Positions 21,564-31,551 are shown, counted from the stretch's first letter. The stretch: DNA of 33,062 nucleotides from Hymenobacter sp. ISL-91 (GCF_018613725.1 NZ_JAGGPS010000023.1:1-33062); one strand, 5' to 3'. Made by a program: numbers and translations. Notes: a model not told the origin generated them from the letters alone.

Positions 21564-22424
21564 TTACGCGCCATTTTGTCCAATCAACCATTCGGCGTAA
21601 GGCTCACAAAGAGGACGCATGGCACATAGCGGACATACATCAGCCGCTGGCTTGGCAAGTTCATTAGCTTTACCGTCTATCACTGCAAGATTTACCTGCT
21701 TGTGCAAACCGAGGGCTGATTCGAGCACCTCTGTGCACTGCTCTCGCGTGAAGGACACCTCATGTTCGCCCCCAGCCAAATCAGCAATTACCAACCGCGT
21801 AGGCCACTCTCCAGCCTGCTCATGTAGCAAAGCTGCATAGAGCCGTAGTTGCAGCACGTACCCCTGCTTCACTTGGGGCGCACTGGTTTCGCTGACAGCC
21901 GCCTCCATGATGCCGCCGGTCTTGTAATCAAGTACCTCTAAATCCCCTGTAGACTGGCGCCGGATTAGGTCAGCCGTTCCACTGACTACCCCAGTGCTGT
22001 CAGTCAATTTTTTCTCAGCGCCCACCGGAGAACCCGCGGATTCACCATCTCTTAAAGTTGGCTTTTTGCCGACTATAAGCCACTGCAGCAGCAATTTTCT
22101 GACAGCATAGTTGCGTGCTCTGTATGCTAGAGGTACAAGGTGCTCCTGATGTTTTTTTACCAGTTGAGCTTCCTGCGCCACTAATTGCTGTTGCCATGCT
22201 GCCTCAAAGCCAGCCTCGTCCATGATTCCGGTGAGGTTTGCTTGTTCCAATACCCCATGAATGATTGTGCCTATGGGACCGGCGCCGCCAGCCCCCCGGC
22301 CAGGCAATGCCTGGATGGCTTTCCCTTCAGCGGACTTTTCAAGCAGCACCTGATACGGGCAACGTAGCAGCCGCCCATACTGGCTCGGCGAAAGCGTTAC
22401 CAATGGCTCGACAACGACAGCCAT
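21564..22424 (-). CDS. Cas4/AddB-type PD-(D/E)XK nuclease with Fe-S cysteines
   Basis: The 286-residue protein has the RecB-family nuclease core: LSPSQYGRLLRCPYQ at the start, GTIIHGVLE (His56), VSGTADLIRR (Asp152), LEVLDYKTGG (Asp166, Lys168) and a QLRLY motif (192-196). Four cysteines, Cys22 plus Cys264, Cys267 and Cys273 in VCPLCAMRPLC, match the C...C-x2-C-x5-C iron-sulfur cluster of Cas4 and AddB. It would cut or resect DNA. The start codon shares one base with the stop of the giant helicase (TAATG), so the two are translationally coupled and likely work together. Confidence 0.88.
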   Translation of the reverse strand: MAVVVEPLVTLSPSQYGRLLRCPYQVLLEKSAEGKAIQALPGRGAGGAGPIGTIIHGVLEQANLTGIMDEAGFEAAWQQQLVAQEAQLVKKHQEHLVPLAYRARNYAVRKLLLQWLIVGKKPTLRDGESAGSPVGAEKKLTDSTGVVSGTADLIRRQSTGDLEVLDYKTGGIMEAAVSETSAPQVKQGYVLQLRLYAALLHEQAGEWPTRLVIADLAGGEHEVSFTREQCTEVLESALGLHKQVNLAVIDGKANELAKPAADVCPLCAMRPLCEPYAEWLIGQNGA

Positions 22425-25400
22425 TACGTGAGCTGGTTATAGATGCTCCCAGCCTTGTTCTTGCCACGCAGCCATTCATAACACTTGCCCATCCGGCGGG
22501 CTAAGTTGAAGGAGTCGAGAAACTGTACCTGTCCGCCATTTGCTAGCGCTTGCCGCTGAGCTAATGCCAATATTTCAGTTAACCAGCTCTTCTCCTCCGA
22601 CCGCTCCAGGTCCCAGAAAGGATGTACGACTAGCGCCAAGTTCTTCTTATTTGGCCCCCATGCAAGTACTGGCAAGGCGACACCCTTTGCCGTTAGTTCC
22701 TGTACCTCAGCCAAAGCACCCGGCGTAGCAAAGAAACTAGTACCCATTTCGCTTAACAGCTCCTTTGCAGTACTTAGCCAGCCTTCTAGTTCAGGGGTAT
22801 CAAACTTTCCATCGGTCCCCACCTGATAACCTGGTTCATGCATTACCCGCAGTAGTGCCACCGCCAGCCGCCAGTCTAGCAGCGCATGGTAGCTCATGTT
22901 ACGGTAGCCCATCAAGCAATTATAGCAGGCACTTTTGCACGCCTCACGGTGCGCGGTGCTATGGATATTGCCCAAGTATGTATCGACCTGTGCAGCCCCT
23001 AAAATATCAGCCATCAAATCCTCCCCTTCCGGGTCAAGGCTATTAAATAACCGCCGCACAAATCCAGAACCATTAGGCAGAGCATCGCTTAGAACCAACT
23101 GCCCTACCATTCGGCCTTCACGCTTCACATCGGCCAGTGATACTTGCGTAATACCGCCAATTTCAATTTCTTCCGGCTCAATATCCAGCTTATCAGCAAT
23201 AGAGCGCTGCAGGAGGAAAGCAGCGGCATAATAGGCAGCCTTAACCCCATCCTTTAGCGAACCATTGGCTCGTTCCATATCCAGGTTCAGTCCCAGCGAT
23301 ACACTTGATGGATGCAGTCGCAGAATCTCAGTCTTTTTGTTTGCGGCGAGTGCTACACGGTCAGTTCCTGCCTCGTCCGCAATCCACTGTTTTGTAGTCC
23401 ATGTCGGCTTCGCCCCTGGAAGCTCGCGCTCAACGTAACTATCCTTTAAACTACCGCCGAACAACGCTTCACGGGGTCCTTTGTTTAGGCGCCAAGCAAT
23501 ATCGGCATCCGATAGCACTGCCTTACCACTACCTAAATCAAGGGGGGTATCGTCCTTGCTGTCTTCGCCATGCTCTGTCAAAAGCGGAGGACGTTGGGCA
23601 TGTGAGTCAGAATCAGCCCGCTCATCTTTACCCGCGCTATAATTGGTACGGAAGGCACGCGGAGAAACAATCTCAAAAATATGAGGACTAACCTCTTCGC
23701 CTCCCGCAGCTTCGAGTATCTCACCGCACTTTCCACACTTAGGGTCAGGTGGCAGCTCGGGTTGTGCAGGGTTATCACGGTGAATAGTCTCAGTTGAACG
23801 GCAAACTGGACAAGTTCGCATCCACCGACGCAGCGTGAAGGGATGTTCATCCCGGTTCGCAACAACCATCGCGTTGCTTTTTCGCTTCGTTTTAAGTTCG
23901 GAAGTAAAACCGTTGGCTGTATAATAGAATTTATCCTTCAGTTTCTGTGCCCCTGGCGCAAACTCATAAATGGCCATATCTAGTTGCCTATCAATAATAG
24001 GAAACTGCCATTTACCCCCCTGGCGGCGTGCCCCCAAATGCAGGTTGCGCACCGTGGTGGGCATTCCAAACATAGGCAACACTCCTCCCTGAGCAAGCTT
24101 ATCGCCAGTATCACTACCTGGTGTCGTGCCCTTCATTACACGCACTACCTCTGCCAGTAGCCCTTTTTCGGTGTCGGCCACCCAATCAACTAGCTCGGGT
24201 ATAAGCTCACTGTTTTTAGGACCGGTCATTACCTCAAGGATGTCCTCTGCCCATGTCCTTCCATCTTCCTCTAACCAGCTCTTAACCCCTTTATAGTATT
24301 TAGGTAGCCAATCCTCTTCGGTGCCGAACTCACCGTGGACCTCCCCTTTAACAGCACCTGCTTCACTGAAAGCTTGGCGCAAAGCAGCTTTAGCCAACAC
24401 TCGCTTTAGAATTCTAGCCTGATTTACAGCCAAAAATGGCGTTGGTGCATCATCGCCTGTAATCTTGTGCGGATTGGCAAAGTAAAATTCGTCGTGGCTG
24501 CGGCCGCGGCAAAACGTAAATGCTACTGAATAGGCTTGCCCTCGGCGACCCGCCCGGCCCACACGCTGCTGGTAATTAAAGCGTTGCGGAGGCATGTTTG
24601 CTAGCATCACAGCTTGCAATGCCCCAATATCTACTCCAACCTCCAGGGTTGTAGTCACACTTAACAAGTCTATCTGCCGCACCAGGTCAGGGCCCTCCTC
24701 CTCCAAAATCACGTTGCGGAAATGCCGCTGCCGCTCAAATTGATTGTCCGTCTGTCCTGTTAGCTCCTCGCAGTGCAATCTAATTGCTGCCCGAGGGTGC
24801 AGTGCCGCATGATAGGCCAGGTAGTTTTTCTCCCACAAGTCCTTGCACTCTTTCTGCGGTTTTTGCTCCAGTGGCGTCCTGCAGCCTGTGCAGACGCCTG
24901 CCGCACGGTGCAAGTGCCGACGGTGACACTTTTTGCATTCCCACACGGGGTCAGTGCCAGCAGCAGCCCGCAGCCACAGATTGTTCACCTCCACATTTCC
25001 GAATTCATCTATTGGAAACTGGCCATTTACTGCTGTCCTCAGTTGCTTGCGCACCCAGTCACCTATTGCTTTCCACTCTGTCTCGTCCCCACAATGCACA
25101 ATAGCTACCTGTTTCAAGTATTTCTTCACCGCACCCGGGAAATTATCCGGCTGCTGCAACGCATTTTCACTCTTGTACTCGCTGGTAGTATAGCGGTATT
25201 TGTCACCTAGAATGCGTACGACAGCGCTAAGAAGCTCATCAACAACTTTGTGCAGAGGACTAGGCAATCCGTGCAACGCAGCCGGTACAGGACGCACCAC
25301 TGCAGTTCCCAAGCCAGACGCTTCAAGCGAATAAAACAGTCGGCGGAATAGCAGCTCAGCCAACCGGTCGCTTAGCCCTTTGCTTATGTCATCCGCAAAG

Positions 25401-28400
25401 CCCAAATTAGTCCCATTCCAAATGGGCTGTTCGGGGTCGTCGTAGCTTACTCCACGATACCAGGGCTTCTGACGGTCTTGTCCATCCAGGTATTGAACCT
25501 TCAAGTCATTACCTCCAGGATTGACACCCGCTTTTAGAAACAGGTGCAGCAAAGCGCCTCCTCCTTCGTCATCAAGGCCTTCAGTTAAAGAACGGATGGC
25601 TACTGTCCGCTGACTAAACGCATCCAGCTCCATTTGTGCCTTTTCAGCCGCCTTGCGGTCAACCTTGTTGGTACTATTTATATCAGCAGCTCGTTTTATC
25701 AGGCTTTCTACTACATCATATAAACTAGCATTACTCCCCTTCAGCGCCTTCTTTTGCTCATCAGTTAAAGCCCCAGCTCTCATCTGCTGCACAAGCGTAG
25801 CGCCACCCAGCACCTCTTGCTGTAGGTAACCAGTTAGCAGCTCCCTTAGAAGGTCGCCGTAATGGTTACGCTCAATGCCATTAGCTACTTGAGCCGCATC
25901 ATCCCGGCTATCTGAGAACACTACGAGCTTACGGCTGTCCGCACCTGGAGGCAACTGCAGTAATAGTTCCTTAGCGAAAGTTTGGCTGGTTTGCCCAAAA
26001 CCTGTTCTGAATCCGCGAACCGAGCTTATCCGACGCTTTCCTAGTTCATGGTTAGCCCCACAGCCCGGACACACCGCCGGCATGGCGCGCAGATGCTGGC
26101 CAGCATCCGGCACCTTGGATTCTGCGCAGAAGACCCAGCCAGGTATCCAGTCCGGGCCACTGCCTTCGGTTGCCGCAGGTGTGGCATCACCCAAAACCTC
26201 CACTCGGCCAGTGCGACTTTCAATGCGGGCCTTTACCCACTTCGAATCATTATCAGTTTTATCCTTTTTGACACCTGGTTGCGTCCATTTACCCTTCTGC
26301 CAGGTTTCATTACTCCGTTCGTGGTTTACAAAGTCCTGAGCCCCAGTTGGCCAAAACACCGCGTAATCTGCATAGGTCCTACGCTCAACTAGGGTTTCGG
26401 CTGATTTTTCTGGTATCCCTTCAATGTCCGGGCTGACAGAGAGCATTTGGAACGTGTTTCCTTTACCGCCATTACCAGGCACATTCCAGTGAAGTCGCGC
26501 TCCACCATAGAATACGGTTCCGCAACTATCACAGTAAAGTCCTTCCAGTACATGCTGGCCTTTGTCAGTCCGCAATTTTGTGTGCGGTAACAGCTCACCA
26601 AATGGCTTCCGCACCATTTTGCCATTCGGGGCAGGTTCTAGGTCTTTGTCCCCAGGTAGTCCTACCCATAGTCCTTCAATGTTGCGGAAAAAGAAGTGAA
26701 AACGGAAACGTGGCAGCCCCCTTTTTTTCAACTTGGCTGCTTTCTCTGCGGCTTTTACTTCTGGCGTTTTGTATGCCGCATCTTCTAACACTCCCCGGGC
26801 AATAAATAACCCGCGCACAGCTGCCCGTAGCTCCTTCGCGTCCTGCCCTGTGCCAAATATGCTAACACCTAAGTGCTGAAAGCCAGGTGCCAGTTTATCA
26901 TTAGCAGGCAATACCGGCACTGCTCTAATCTTGGCCCGTTTTGTTACCTCGTCTTTAACTCTGCAGGCTGCATAAAGACGCTCCCGCAACTTAAGTTCGT
27001 CCGAGAATAACACTGTGGCGAGCGCAGCTAATCCCGCGCCTGCAGCAATTGGTGTATAAGGCCGTTTGCAGTGCTTGTTTAGCTCGACTGCAGCATCTGC
27101 AGCAGCTACATCTAGCGCACTAATAGAGCCCCCCCACGCTGTAGCCAGTTGTATAAATGGTGTGAGTGGCAAAGGGCCACTGTTAGCGTCCACAGGGTCA
27201 ACTTCGATTTCTTGCCCCTTGATGATACGAAATGCTTCAGTGCCGTCTTTCTGTTGAGGGACCCCGAAAAAATCCTCCAGAAACTGTCGGCTCGCCTCTC
27301 CCTCTTTTCCCTCCGTTTCTAGGGAAGCACTGCTAGCCAGAATGCGCAATTGCGGATGGGTAGGGCTCAAACCCAACCGGTCTAGTACCAACCGGAGAAG
27401 ATAAGATACTTCGGTCCCAGCCGTGCCACGGTATAAGTGGAGTTCGTCAACAACTAAATGAAAAAGGTGGCTTTCATCATCTTGTAGCCACGCTTTAGTC
27501 TTTTCAAAAATTGGGCTATCCAAGTTTCGCATCAGCATTACGCTGAGCATTGAATAGTTAGTAATAAGAATATCCGGGGGCGAATCTTGCATATCGAAGC
27601 GGCTTCGCATTTCAGCCCCATCCAATTGAGGAAAGAAAGCTGTCAACTCTTTGCTCCTATCTGCATTCTCAGGCCTGCTGATGAACTTAGCAATGGCCTC
27701 AGCATCTCTGCTTACTTGCTGCAATTGCTCACGTAACTCCTGTACTTTGGCTGTTTTGATTTTTAGCTCACCATCTTTCTTACCAGGTTGTAATAGCGCG
27801 CCAGCTACTGGCGTAGCCCCCGTATACCGGCCGAAGTGAATGCGGTTTCCACCAAGATTTGTTTTAAACCACGTTCTCGCATCTTCAGAATCAAGTGCCC
27901 GACGCAAACGTGTCATCTGGTCCTCTACCAGTGCGTTCATCGGGTATAAAATCATAGCCCGCACTGCAGCTTTCCGGTCCTCATGGCCCCGCTGCTGCGC
28001 TGCCTTTTTCAACCCGCTGCCGGAAGTTCTCTTCTTATCAACTACCTCACTGTCCTTGGTTAATTCATGCGGCCCCGACCACCAATTCTTTGCACTGTCG
28101 GACATTGTATCAGGTGCTTTCCACTTAGCAAACTCTTTAGTGAGCTGCGCTAATAAGGGCAACAGAAACGACTCTGTTTTCCCCGAACCTGTACCTGAAG
28201 TAATAACACAATTTTTGTCAAGCAGTGCTTCACGCAGCATCACTACTTGGTGCTCATACAACTCAATTTCAGGGTTGTCTATTAGCCCCGCCTGTATCAT
28301 GCCTTTGAACAGCTTTTGCTGTTCGGCGTTCATGCCAGGCAAGTTGGCAGCTTCCAGAGCCGCCACATTCTTATTACTGCTTTTGTATTCTGGTAATGGC

Positions 28401-28561
28401 TCAGCCCATGGCTGCCTGTAGAGCACCCTGTCTTTGTTGAGCAGGTCATTACGCTGGTCCTCTATATCTCCTGCGGCGTCGAATTTGGTGCGGAATGCTG
28501 TTTCAACGTAGCGAATGAAGTTATCGCGAATGGTATCAAATGAACCTATCGGGTCAGTCAT
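22424..28561 (-). CDS. Giant DExH helicase with DUF1998-type domain (DruE/DrmA-like)
   Basis: The 2045-residue protein has a superfamily-2 helicase core. The N-terminal lobe has SGTGSGKTES (Walker A, about residues 122-131), ILYPMNALVEDQM, LVVDELHLYRGTAGTE (DELH box) and SSASLE. The C-terminal lobe has VVFSDSRDDAAQVANG, TTTLEVGVDIGALQ and QQRVGRAGRRG. Four Cys-pair zinc sites are interspersed (YCDSC; CPGCGAN; CKKCHRR with CTGC; CPVC with CGKC). Near the C-terminus 'CKSACYNCLMGYRNMSYHAL' followed by LDW is the DUF1998 cysteine motif. Proteins of this size and order are DruE in Druantia; DrmA of DISARM is related but shorter. It probably translocates on phage DNA as the core of a defence system. 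Confidence 0.9.
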   Translation of the reverse strand: MTDPIGSFDTIRDNFIRYVETAFRTKFDAAGDIEDQRNDLLNKDRVLYRQPWAEPLPEYKSSNKNVAALEAANLPGMNAEQQKLFKGMIQAGLIDNPEIELYEHQVVMLREALLDKNCVITSGTGSGKTESFLLPLLAQLTKEFAKWKAPDTMSDSAKNWWSGPHELTKDSEVVDKKRTSGSGLKKAAQQRGHEDRKAAVRAMILYPMNALVEDQMTRLRRALDSEDARTWFKTNLGGNRIHFGRYTGATPVAGALLQPGKKDGELKIKTAKVQELREQLQQVSRDAEAIAKFISRPENADRSKELTAFFPQLDGAEMRSRFDMQDSPPDILITNYSMLSVMLMRNLDSPIFEKTKAWLQDDESHLFHLVVDELHLYRGTAGTEVSYLLRLVLDRLGLSPTHPQLRILASSASLETEGKEGEASRQFLEDFFGVPQQKDGTEAFRIIKGQEIEVDPVDANSGPLPLTPFIQLATAWGGSISALDVAAADAAVELNKHCKRPYTPIAAGAGLAALATVLFSDELKLRERLYAACRVKDEVTKRAKIRAVPVLPANDKLAPGFQHLGVSIFGTGQDAKELRAAVRGLFIARGVLEDAAYKTPEVKAAEKAAKLKKRGLPRFRFHFFFRNIEGLWVGLPGDKDLEPAPNGKMVRKPFGELLPHTKLRTDKGQHVLEGLYCDSCGTVFYGGARLHWNVPGNGGKGNTFQMLSVSPDIEGIPEKSAETLVERRTYADYAVFWPTGAQDFVNHERSNETWQKGKWTQPGVKKDKTDNDSKWVKARIESRTGRVEVLGDATPAATEGSGPDWIPGWVFCAESKVPDAGQHLRAMPAVCPGCGANHELGKRRISSVRGFRTGFGQTSQTFAKELLLQLPPGADSRKLVVFSDSRDDAAQVANGIERNHYGDLLRELLTGYLQQEVLGGATLVQQMRAGALTDEQKKALKGSNASLYDVVESLIKRAADINSTNKVDRKAAEKAQMELDAFSQRTVAIRSLTEGLDDEGGGALLHLFLKAGVNPGGNDLKVQYLDGQDRQKPWYRGVSYDDPEQPIWNGTNLGFADDISKGLSDRLAELLFRRLFYSLEASGLGTAVVRPVPAALHGLPSPLHKVVDELLSAVVRILGDKYRYTTSEYKSENALQQPDNFPGAVKKYLKQVAIVHCGDETEWKAIGDWVRKQLRTAVNGQFPIDEFGNVEVNNLWLRAAAGTDPVWECKKCHRRHLHRAAGVCTGCRTPLEQKPQKECKDLWEKNYLAYHAALHPRAAIRLHCEELTGQTDNQFERQRHFRNVILEEEGPDLVRQIDLLSVTTTLEVGVDIGALQAVMLANMPPQRFNYQQRVGRAGRRGQAYSVAFTFCRGRSHDEFYFANPHKITGDDAPTPFLAVNQARILKRVLAKAALRQAFSEAGAVKGEVHGEFGTEEDWLPKYYKGVKSWLEEDGRTWAEDILEVMTGPKNSELIPELVDWVADTEKGLLAEVVRVMKGTTPGSDTGDKLAQGGVLPMFGMPTTVRNLHLGARRQGGKWQFPIIDRQLDMAIYEFAPGAQKLKDKFYYTANGFTSELKTKRKSNAMVVANRDEHPFTLRRWMRTCPVCRSTETIHRDNPAQPELPPDPKCGKCGEILEAAGGEEVSPHIFEIVSPRAFRTNYSAGKDERADSDSHAQRPPLLTEHGEDSKDDTPLDLGSGKAVLSDADIAWRLNKGPREALFGGSLKDSYVERELPGAKPTWTTKQWIADEAGTDRVALAANKKTEILRLHPSSVSLGLNLDMERANGSLKDGVKAAYYAAAFLLQRSIADKLDIEPEEIEIGGITQVSLADVKREGRMVGQLVLSDALPNGSGFVRRLFNSLDPEGEDLMADILGAAQVDTYLGNIHSTAHREACKSACYNCLMGYRNMSYHALLDWRLAVALLRVMHEPGYQVGTDGKFDTPELEGWLSTAKELLSEMGTSFFATPGALAEVQELTAKGVALPVLAWGPNKKNLALVVHPFWDLERSEEKSWLTEILALAQRQALANGGQVQFLDSFNLARRMGKCYEWLRGKNKAGSIYNQLT

Positions 28562-28572
28562 GGTAGAAGGGG

Positions 28573-29604
28573 TTACAGGGAGGCTACGTTAATAATTTTT
28601 TGACCCAGCAGGCCTGGTAATTTGTTGTAAAGCATCGTGTAGGACTCTGGCGTTTGGTAGATGTTATACCTCCGCAAAACTCCGCCGTCATCAATTTTTC
28701 GCCGCTCTGGTGCACATCCACTGAGCAAAGCAGCTGCCCGTGCAACCAACTCTGGAAAGGGGGTCGAAGCAGGAACCGCCAGCAAGTGCTGGCTCTGACT
28801 ATGCAGCAAGATGTTTTTCCCAGCTTTTGCTAGCACCAGATACCTGCCCCAGCTTTTGTCAACTGAATAAGCCTGCCCATCCTGCCATAGGTAGCATTGT
28901 TTTTTGTAAACAGTAAACTCGAATTCAACGAGTCCGAAATCCTTGTTTCCAGGTCCAGGCAGCCAGCTTAGAGTCATGGGGTCAAACCAAGTCTGCTTCC
29001 ATCCATCTGGTAGCTCCTCGGTATAAGGCTGCAAAGAGCCCCGGTAATCCTCAAGCCCGACAGAAAAGGATAACAGCCCAGCTTGCAACAAATCGGTGCA
29101 AAACTTGATATCGCAGTGTAACGCTAGCTGGCGAAGATTTACTAACCCAAATCCATCCGAGTGATTACCTCCTGAAGTTAATTCAACCCGGTCTGGCAGA
29201 AGCAAGCGGCTATTGGTTGTGTGCTGTTCGCACACGTCAACGCTAACCTTAAATCTCGGCGCTGCCCGCTTTATTTTGTTTAGGAATTCCCGCGTGCGCC
29301 CACCAGTTAACAGCATCCGCCGGCCCTTACCCTGTGCAATAGGTAACAGCATCATTATTGGTGGCTGAACACGCAGCATCCCACGTGCAGCATCGTAGTC
29401 ACCAAATCCCAACTGTCCGTACAGGCGCATTGACGCACGCCGGTCAGCCACATCAGGTGCAACGTGGTTGTCGAGATTGGCTGCAGTACGTCGACGGTTA
29501 TCGTGTAACGCTTGAAAAGCGTCACCGAAGGCCCGGTTGTCCAACTTACCGGCAGTGGTGAGGTAGTGTAGAAGAGTGTCGTTACTTAAGGTAGAAGTGT
29601 TCAA
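28573..29604 (-). CDS. Unknown protein of the helicase island (343 aa)
   Basis: The 343-residue protein has no membrane segment. It begins with a helical part (about 1-55), has a cluster of hydrophobic strands (PPIMMLLPIAQG, then RRMLLTGGRTREFL) and a late segment 'STPFPELVARAAALLSGCAPE' that resembles a pattern I associate with proteins encoded next to DUF1998 helicases. I cannot name the family. The gaps to the helicase (11 bp) and to the upstream 644-aa gene (12 bp) show one operon, so it is probably a dedicated component of the same system. Confidence 0.75.
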   Translation of the reverse strand: MNTSTLSNDTLLHYLTTAGKLDNRAFGDAFQALHDNRRRTAANLDNHVAPDVADRRASMRLYGQLGFGDYDAARGMLRVQPPIMMLLPIAQGKGRRMLLTGGRTREFLNKIKRAAPRFKVSVDVCEQHTTNSRLLLPDRVELTSGGNHSDGFGLVNLRQLALHCDIKFCTDLLQAGLLSFSVGLEDYRGSLQPYTEELPDGWKQTWFDPMTLSWLPGPGNKDFGLVEFEFTVYKKQCYLWQDGQAYSVDKSWGRYLVLAKAGKNILLHSQSQHLLAVPASTPFPELVARAAALLSGCAPERRKIDDGGVLRRYNIYQTPESYTMLYNKLPGLLGQKIINVASL

Positions 29605-29616
29605 TGAATGGCAGTG

Positions 29617-31551
29617 CTATAAGGATGGAGTAAAATGATAGACGTAGCCGGTTTGTCTCTGATGCAATTGGTGCAACAGCACTGAATTGCCTCCCAGACA
29701 GCTACCATCGTAATAAATTTCTGCATTCTGTGGGTCAACTATCTGCCCAAAGCGCCCACGCGAAGGAGCAGTACAATGGGTTGGAAGCACACCCGACTTA
29801 AGGCCGTATGATAAGTTGTTAGTGTTGGCTTCCCCCTCTATAACTATGCTAAACCGGGACCCTACACGGACTCCAGCTGGCAAATGCCACAAGCCCTTGT
29901 CTTTTGCATCCGGTAATAAAGTCAATGACTCACCCCCATCGCCATAAATCAACGCAAGTCGCCAATTAGATTTCCCATTTATGACTCGGAAAGACGGTGG
30001 CAACTCGTCCAAATAAGTTCTGTGACCAAAATCTAGCCCACCTTCTACCGAAATAAGTGACTCAGTTGCCGCTTCAACCCCAGGCAGCCCTGCCGCATCA
30101 GCTGGCAAGTCTGCTAACCAAAACAGACAATATCCAGCGGGCAGGTTGTTAAAATGTGACCAGTCTGCAAAATTCGAAGGGCCAAAGTTTTTTCCCCAGT
30201 GCTCAATCATAGCTGCCCTGTTCTCTCGACATAAGAGTAGCATTTCTGTTCCGTGCTCCAAGGCCTTGATGGGCGCCCAATATTGGTAGAACCCATACCT
30301 CCCTCCGGGTATGAACACCTGGATTTCCCCCAGTTGTGCTACAGCTTGCCAGTCATTAACAGTGTCTTGATAAATCTGAGCCTGGCTGCTGGCCAATATC
30401 CCGGGTATTTCTTGCGACCATTCATTAGTTTCCGGCTGAACAGCCAATTGTTTTACTCCGGGGCCCGTCAAAACCAGTTCCTCTGGTAGCGCTGTTTTAA
30501 TGTGTAACCTGAAGTACCAAGTCAAGTCTTCAGTTTCACAGATGTGTAGGGGTAGAAAGGGAAGTAAGCTAGCGTAAGTCTTCCCGCGGTGCTCCACCTG
30601 CTCTGTTCTGTTCCACGAATAGCGCACACGTTCACGCCGGTTAGTGCTACCTGTCCAGAGGCTGAATACATTTTGAACCATATCCACAACCGCCTGGCCC
30701 AACTCACTGTCCTTCTGTAGCTCCTGGCGGGTGGCATGGGGCAATTCCAAGCCGCTAGTATTGTCCGCTATTAGTAAGGCCCGCAGTCTTTCATTCGTCA
30801 CTGTCGAGCCGGGCAGTAGATTGTAACGCCCAAAAAACAGTGGTAATCTGCTTAAGGTGGCAGGCTGAAGCAAGCACTGCGCCAATGGCCAGCCTACATA
30901 CGGCCAGTTAGGCCAGTTATTTGCCCGATTATGAACCTCCCCCAACTGACTTTTACACTCGTCAAGAGTCCAAGCTCCCACGCTCTGCCACATTGCTCGC
31001 CACCCTGCCCCATTCCCCACGCCTAGGGCGCTGAAATCAGGCGTATTAAGCGGCGCTTTGGTAGGAATCAAGTCGTTATCATGCAACCATTTATTTAAGG
31101 ACTTGTAGTATCCTCTAGTGTTGGCCAGCTCAACATCACCTCCAAATGGCATTGTAAACAACAGCAAATAGGACAAGTGCACCGGATAACGCACCTGATA
31201 TACTTCTCCACTTTGACGTAGTACACGCGAGCCAAGGGTTTCCCCTGCTTCACACAGCCGCTGCCAATTAGAATAACAGTTGTATGCGCGCTGCAATAGG
31301 CCTACCCCGCGGCTACCGGACCCCGGCGGGCCGTTCCGCATGCAGGTCAAGAAGCTTCGCCAGATAATTTCATCGGTCAACGTCTCCCCTTCTTCTTCAT
31401 CGTAGTCGAACGCATCCGGCACTTTAGCCGCCATATTTCGGCCGGCCTCAGTCACTTGCTCGGCGTTTAGGAACAGGAACACCTCCTGCTGAGCCCTCTT
31501 GGCTTTAAAAAGCCGGTCACCCAGCAGGTTATTCCAGTCGTTATAAGTCAT
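29617..31551 (-). CDS. Unknown protein of the helicase island (644 aa)
   Basis: The 644-residue protein is first of the intact genes in the leftward operon. It has a charged helical N-terminus (about 1-75), a Trp-rich middle (for example NRANNWPNWPYVGWPLAQ) and a C-terminal half with strand-rich segments such as 'LISVEGGLDFGHRTYLDELPP' and GLWHLPAGVRVGSRFSIVIEG, which look like beta-sandwich-type modules. No signal peptide, membrane segment or enzyme motif is evident. It may be a sensor or scaffold for the helicase. It begins 62 bp after the end of the ruined vsr gene. Confidence 0.75.
   Translation of the reverse strand: MTYNDWNNLLGDRLFKAKRAQQEVFLFLNAEQVTEAGRNMAAKVPDAFDYDEEEGETLTDEIIWRSFLTCMRNGPPGSGSRGVGLLQRAYNCYSNWQRLCEAGETLGSRVLRQSGEVYQVRYPVHLSYLLLFTMPFGGDVELANTRGYYKSLNKWLHDNDLIPTKAPLNTPDFSALGVGNGAGWRAMWQSVGAWTLDECKSQLGEVHNRANNWPNWPYVGWPLAQCLLQPATLSRLPLFFGRYNLLPGSTVTNERLRALLIADNTSGLELPHATRQELQKDSELGQAVVDMVQNVFSLWTGSTNRRERVRYSWNRTEQVEHRGKTYASLLPFLPLHICETEDLTWYFRLHIKTALPEELVLTGPGVKQLAVQPETNEWSQEIPGILASSQAQIYQDTVNDWQAVAQLGEIQVFIPGGRYGFYQYWAPIKALEHGTEMLLLCRENRAAMIEHWGKNFGPSNFADWSHFNNLPAGYCLFWLADLPADAAGLPGVEAATESLISVEGGLDFGHRTYLDELPPSFRVINGKSNWRLALIYGDGGESLTLLPDAKDKGLWHLPAGVRVGSRFSIVIEGEANTNNLSYGLKSGVLPTHCTAPSRGRFGQIVDPQNAEIYYDGSCLGGNSVLLHQLHQRQTGYVYHFTPSL

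Noticed and set aside
20223..31551. Classical DISARM
   Set aside because: A DUF1998 helicase and C5 methylase are present, but a separate DrmB-type DUF1998 protein and a phospholipase-D protein (DrmC) are absent, and the helicase is much longer than DrmA.
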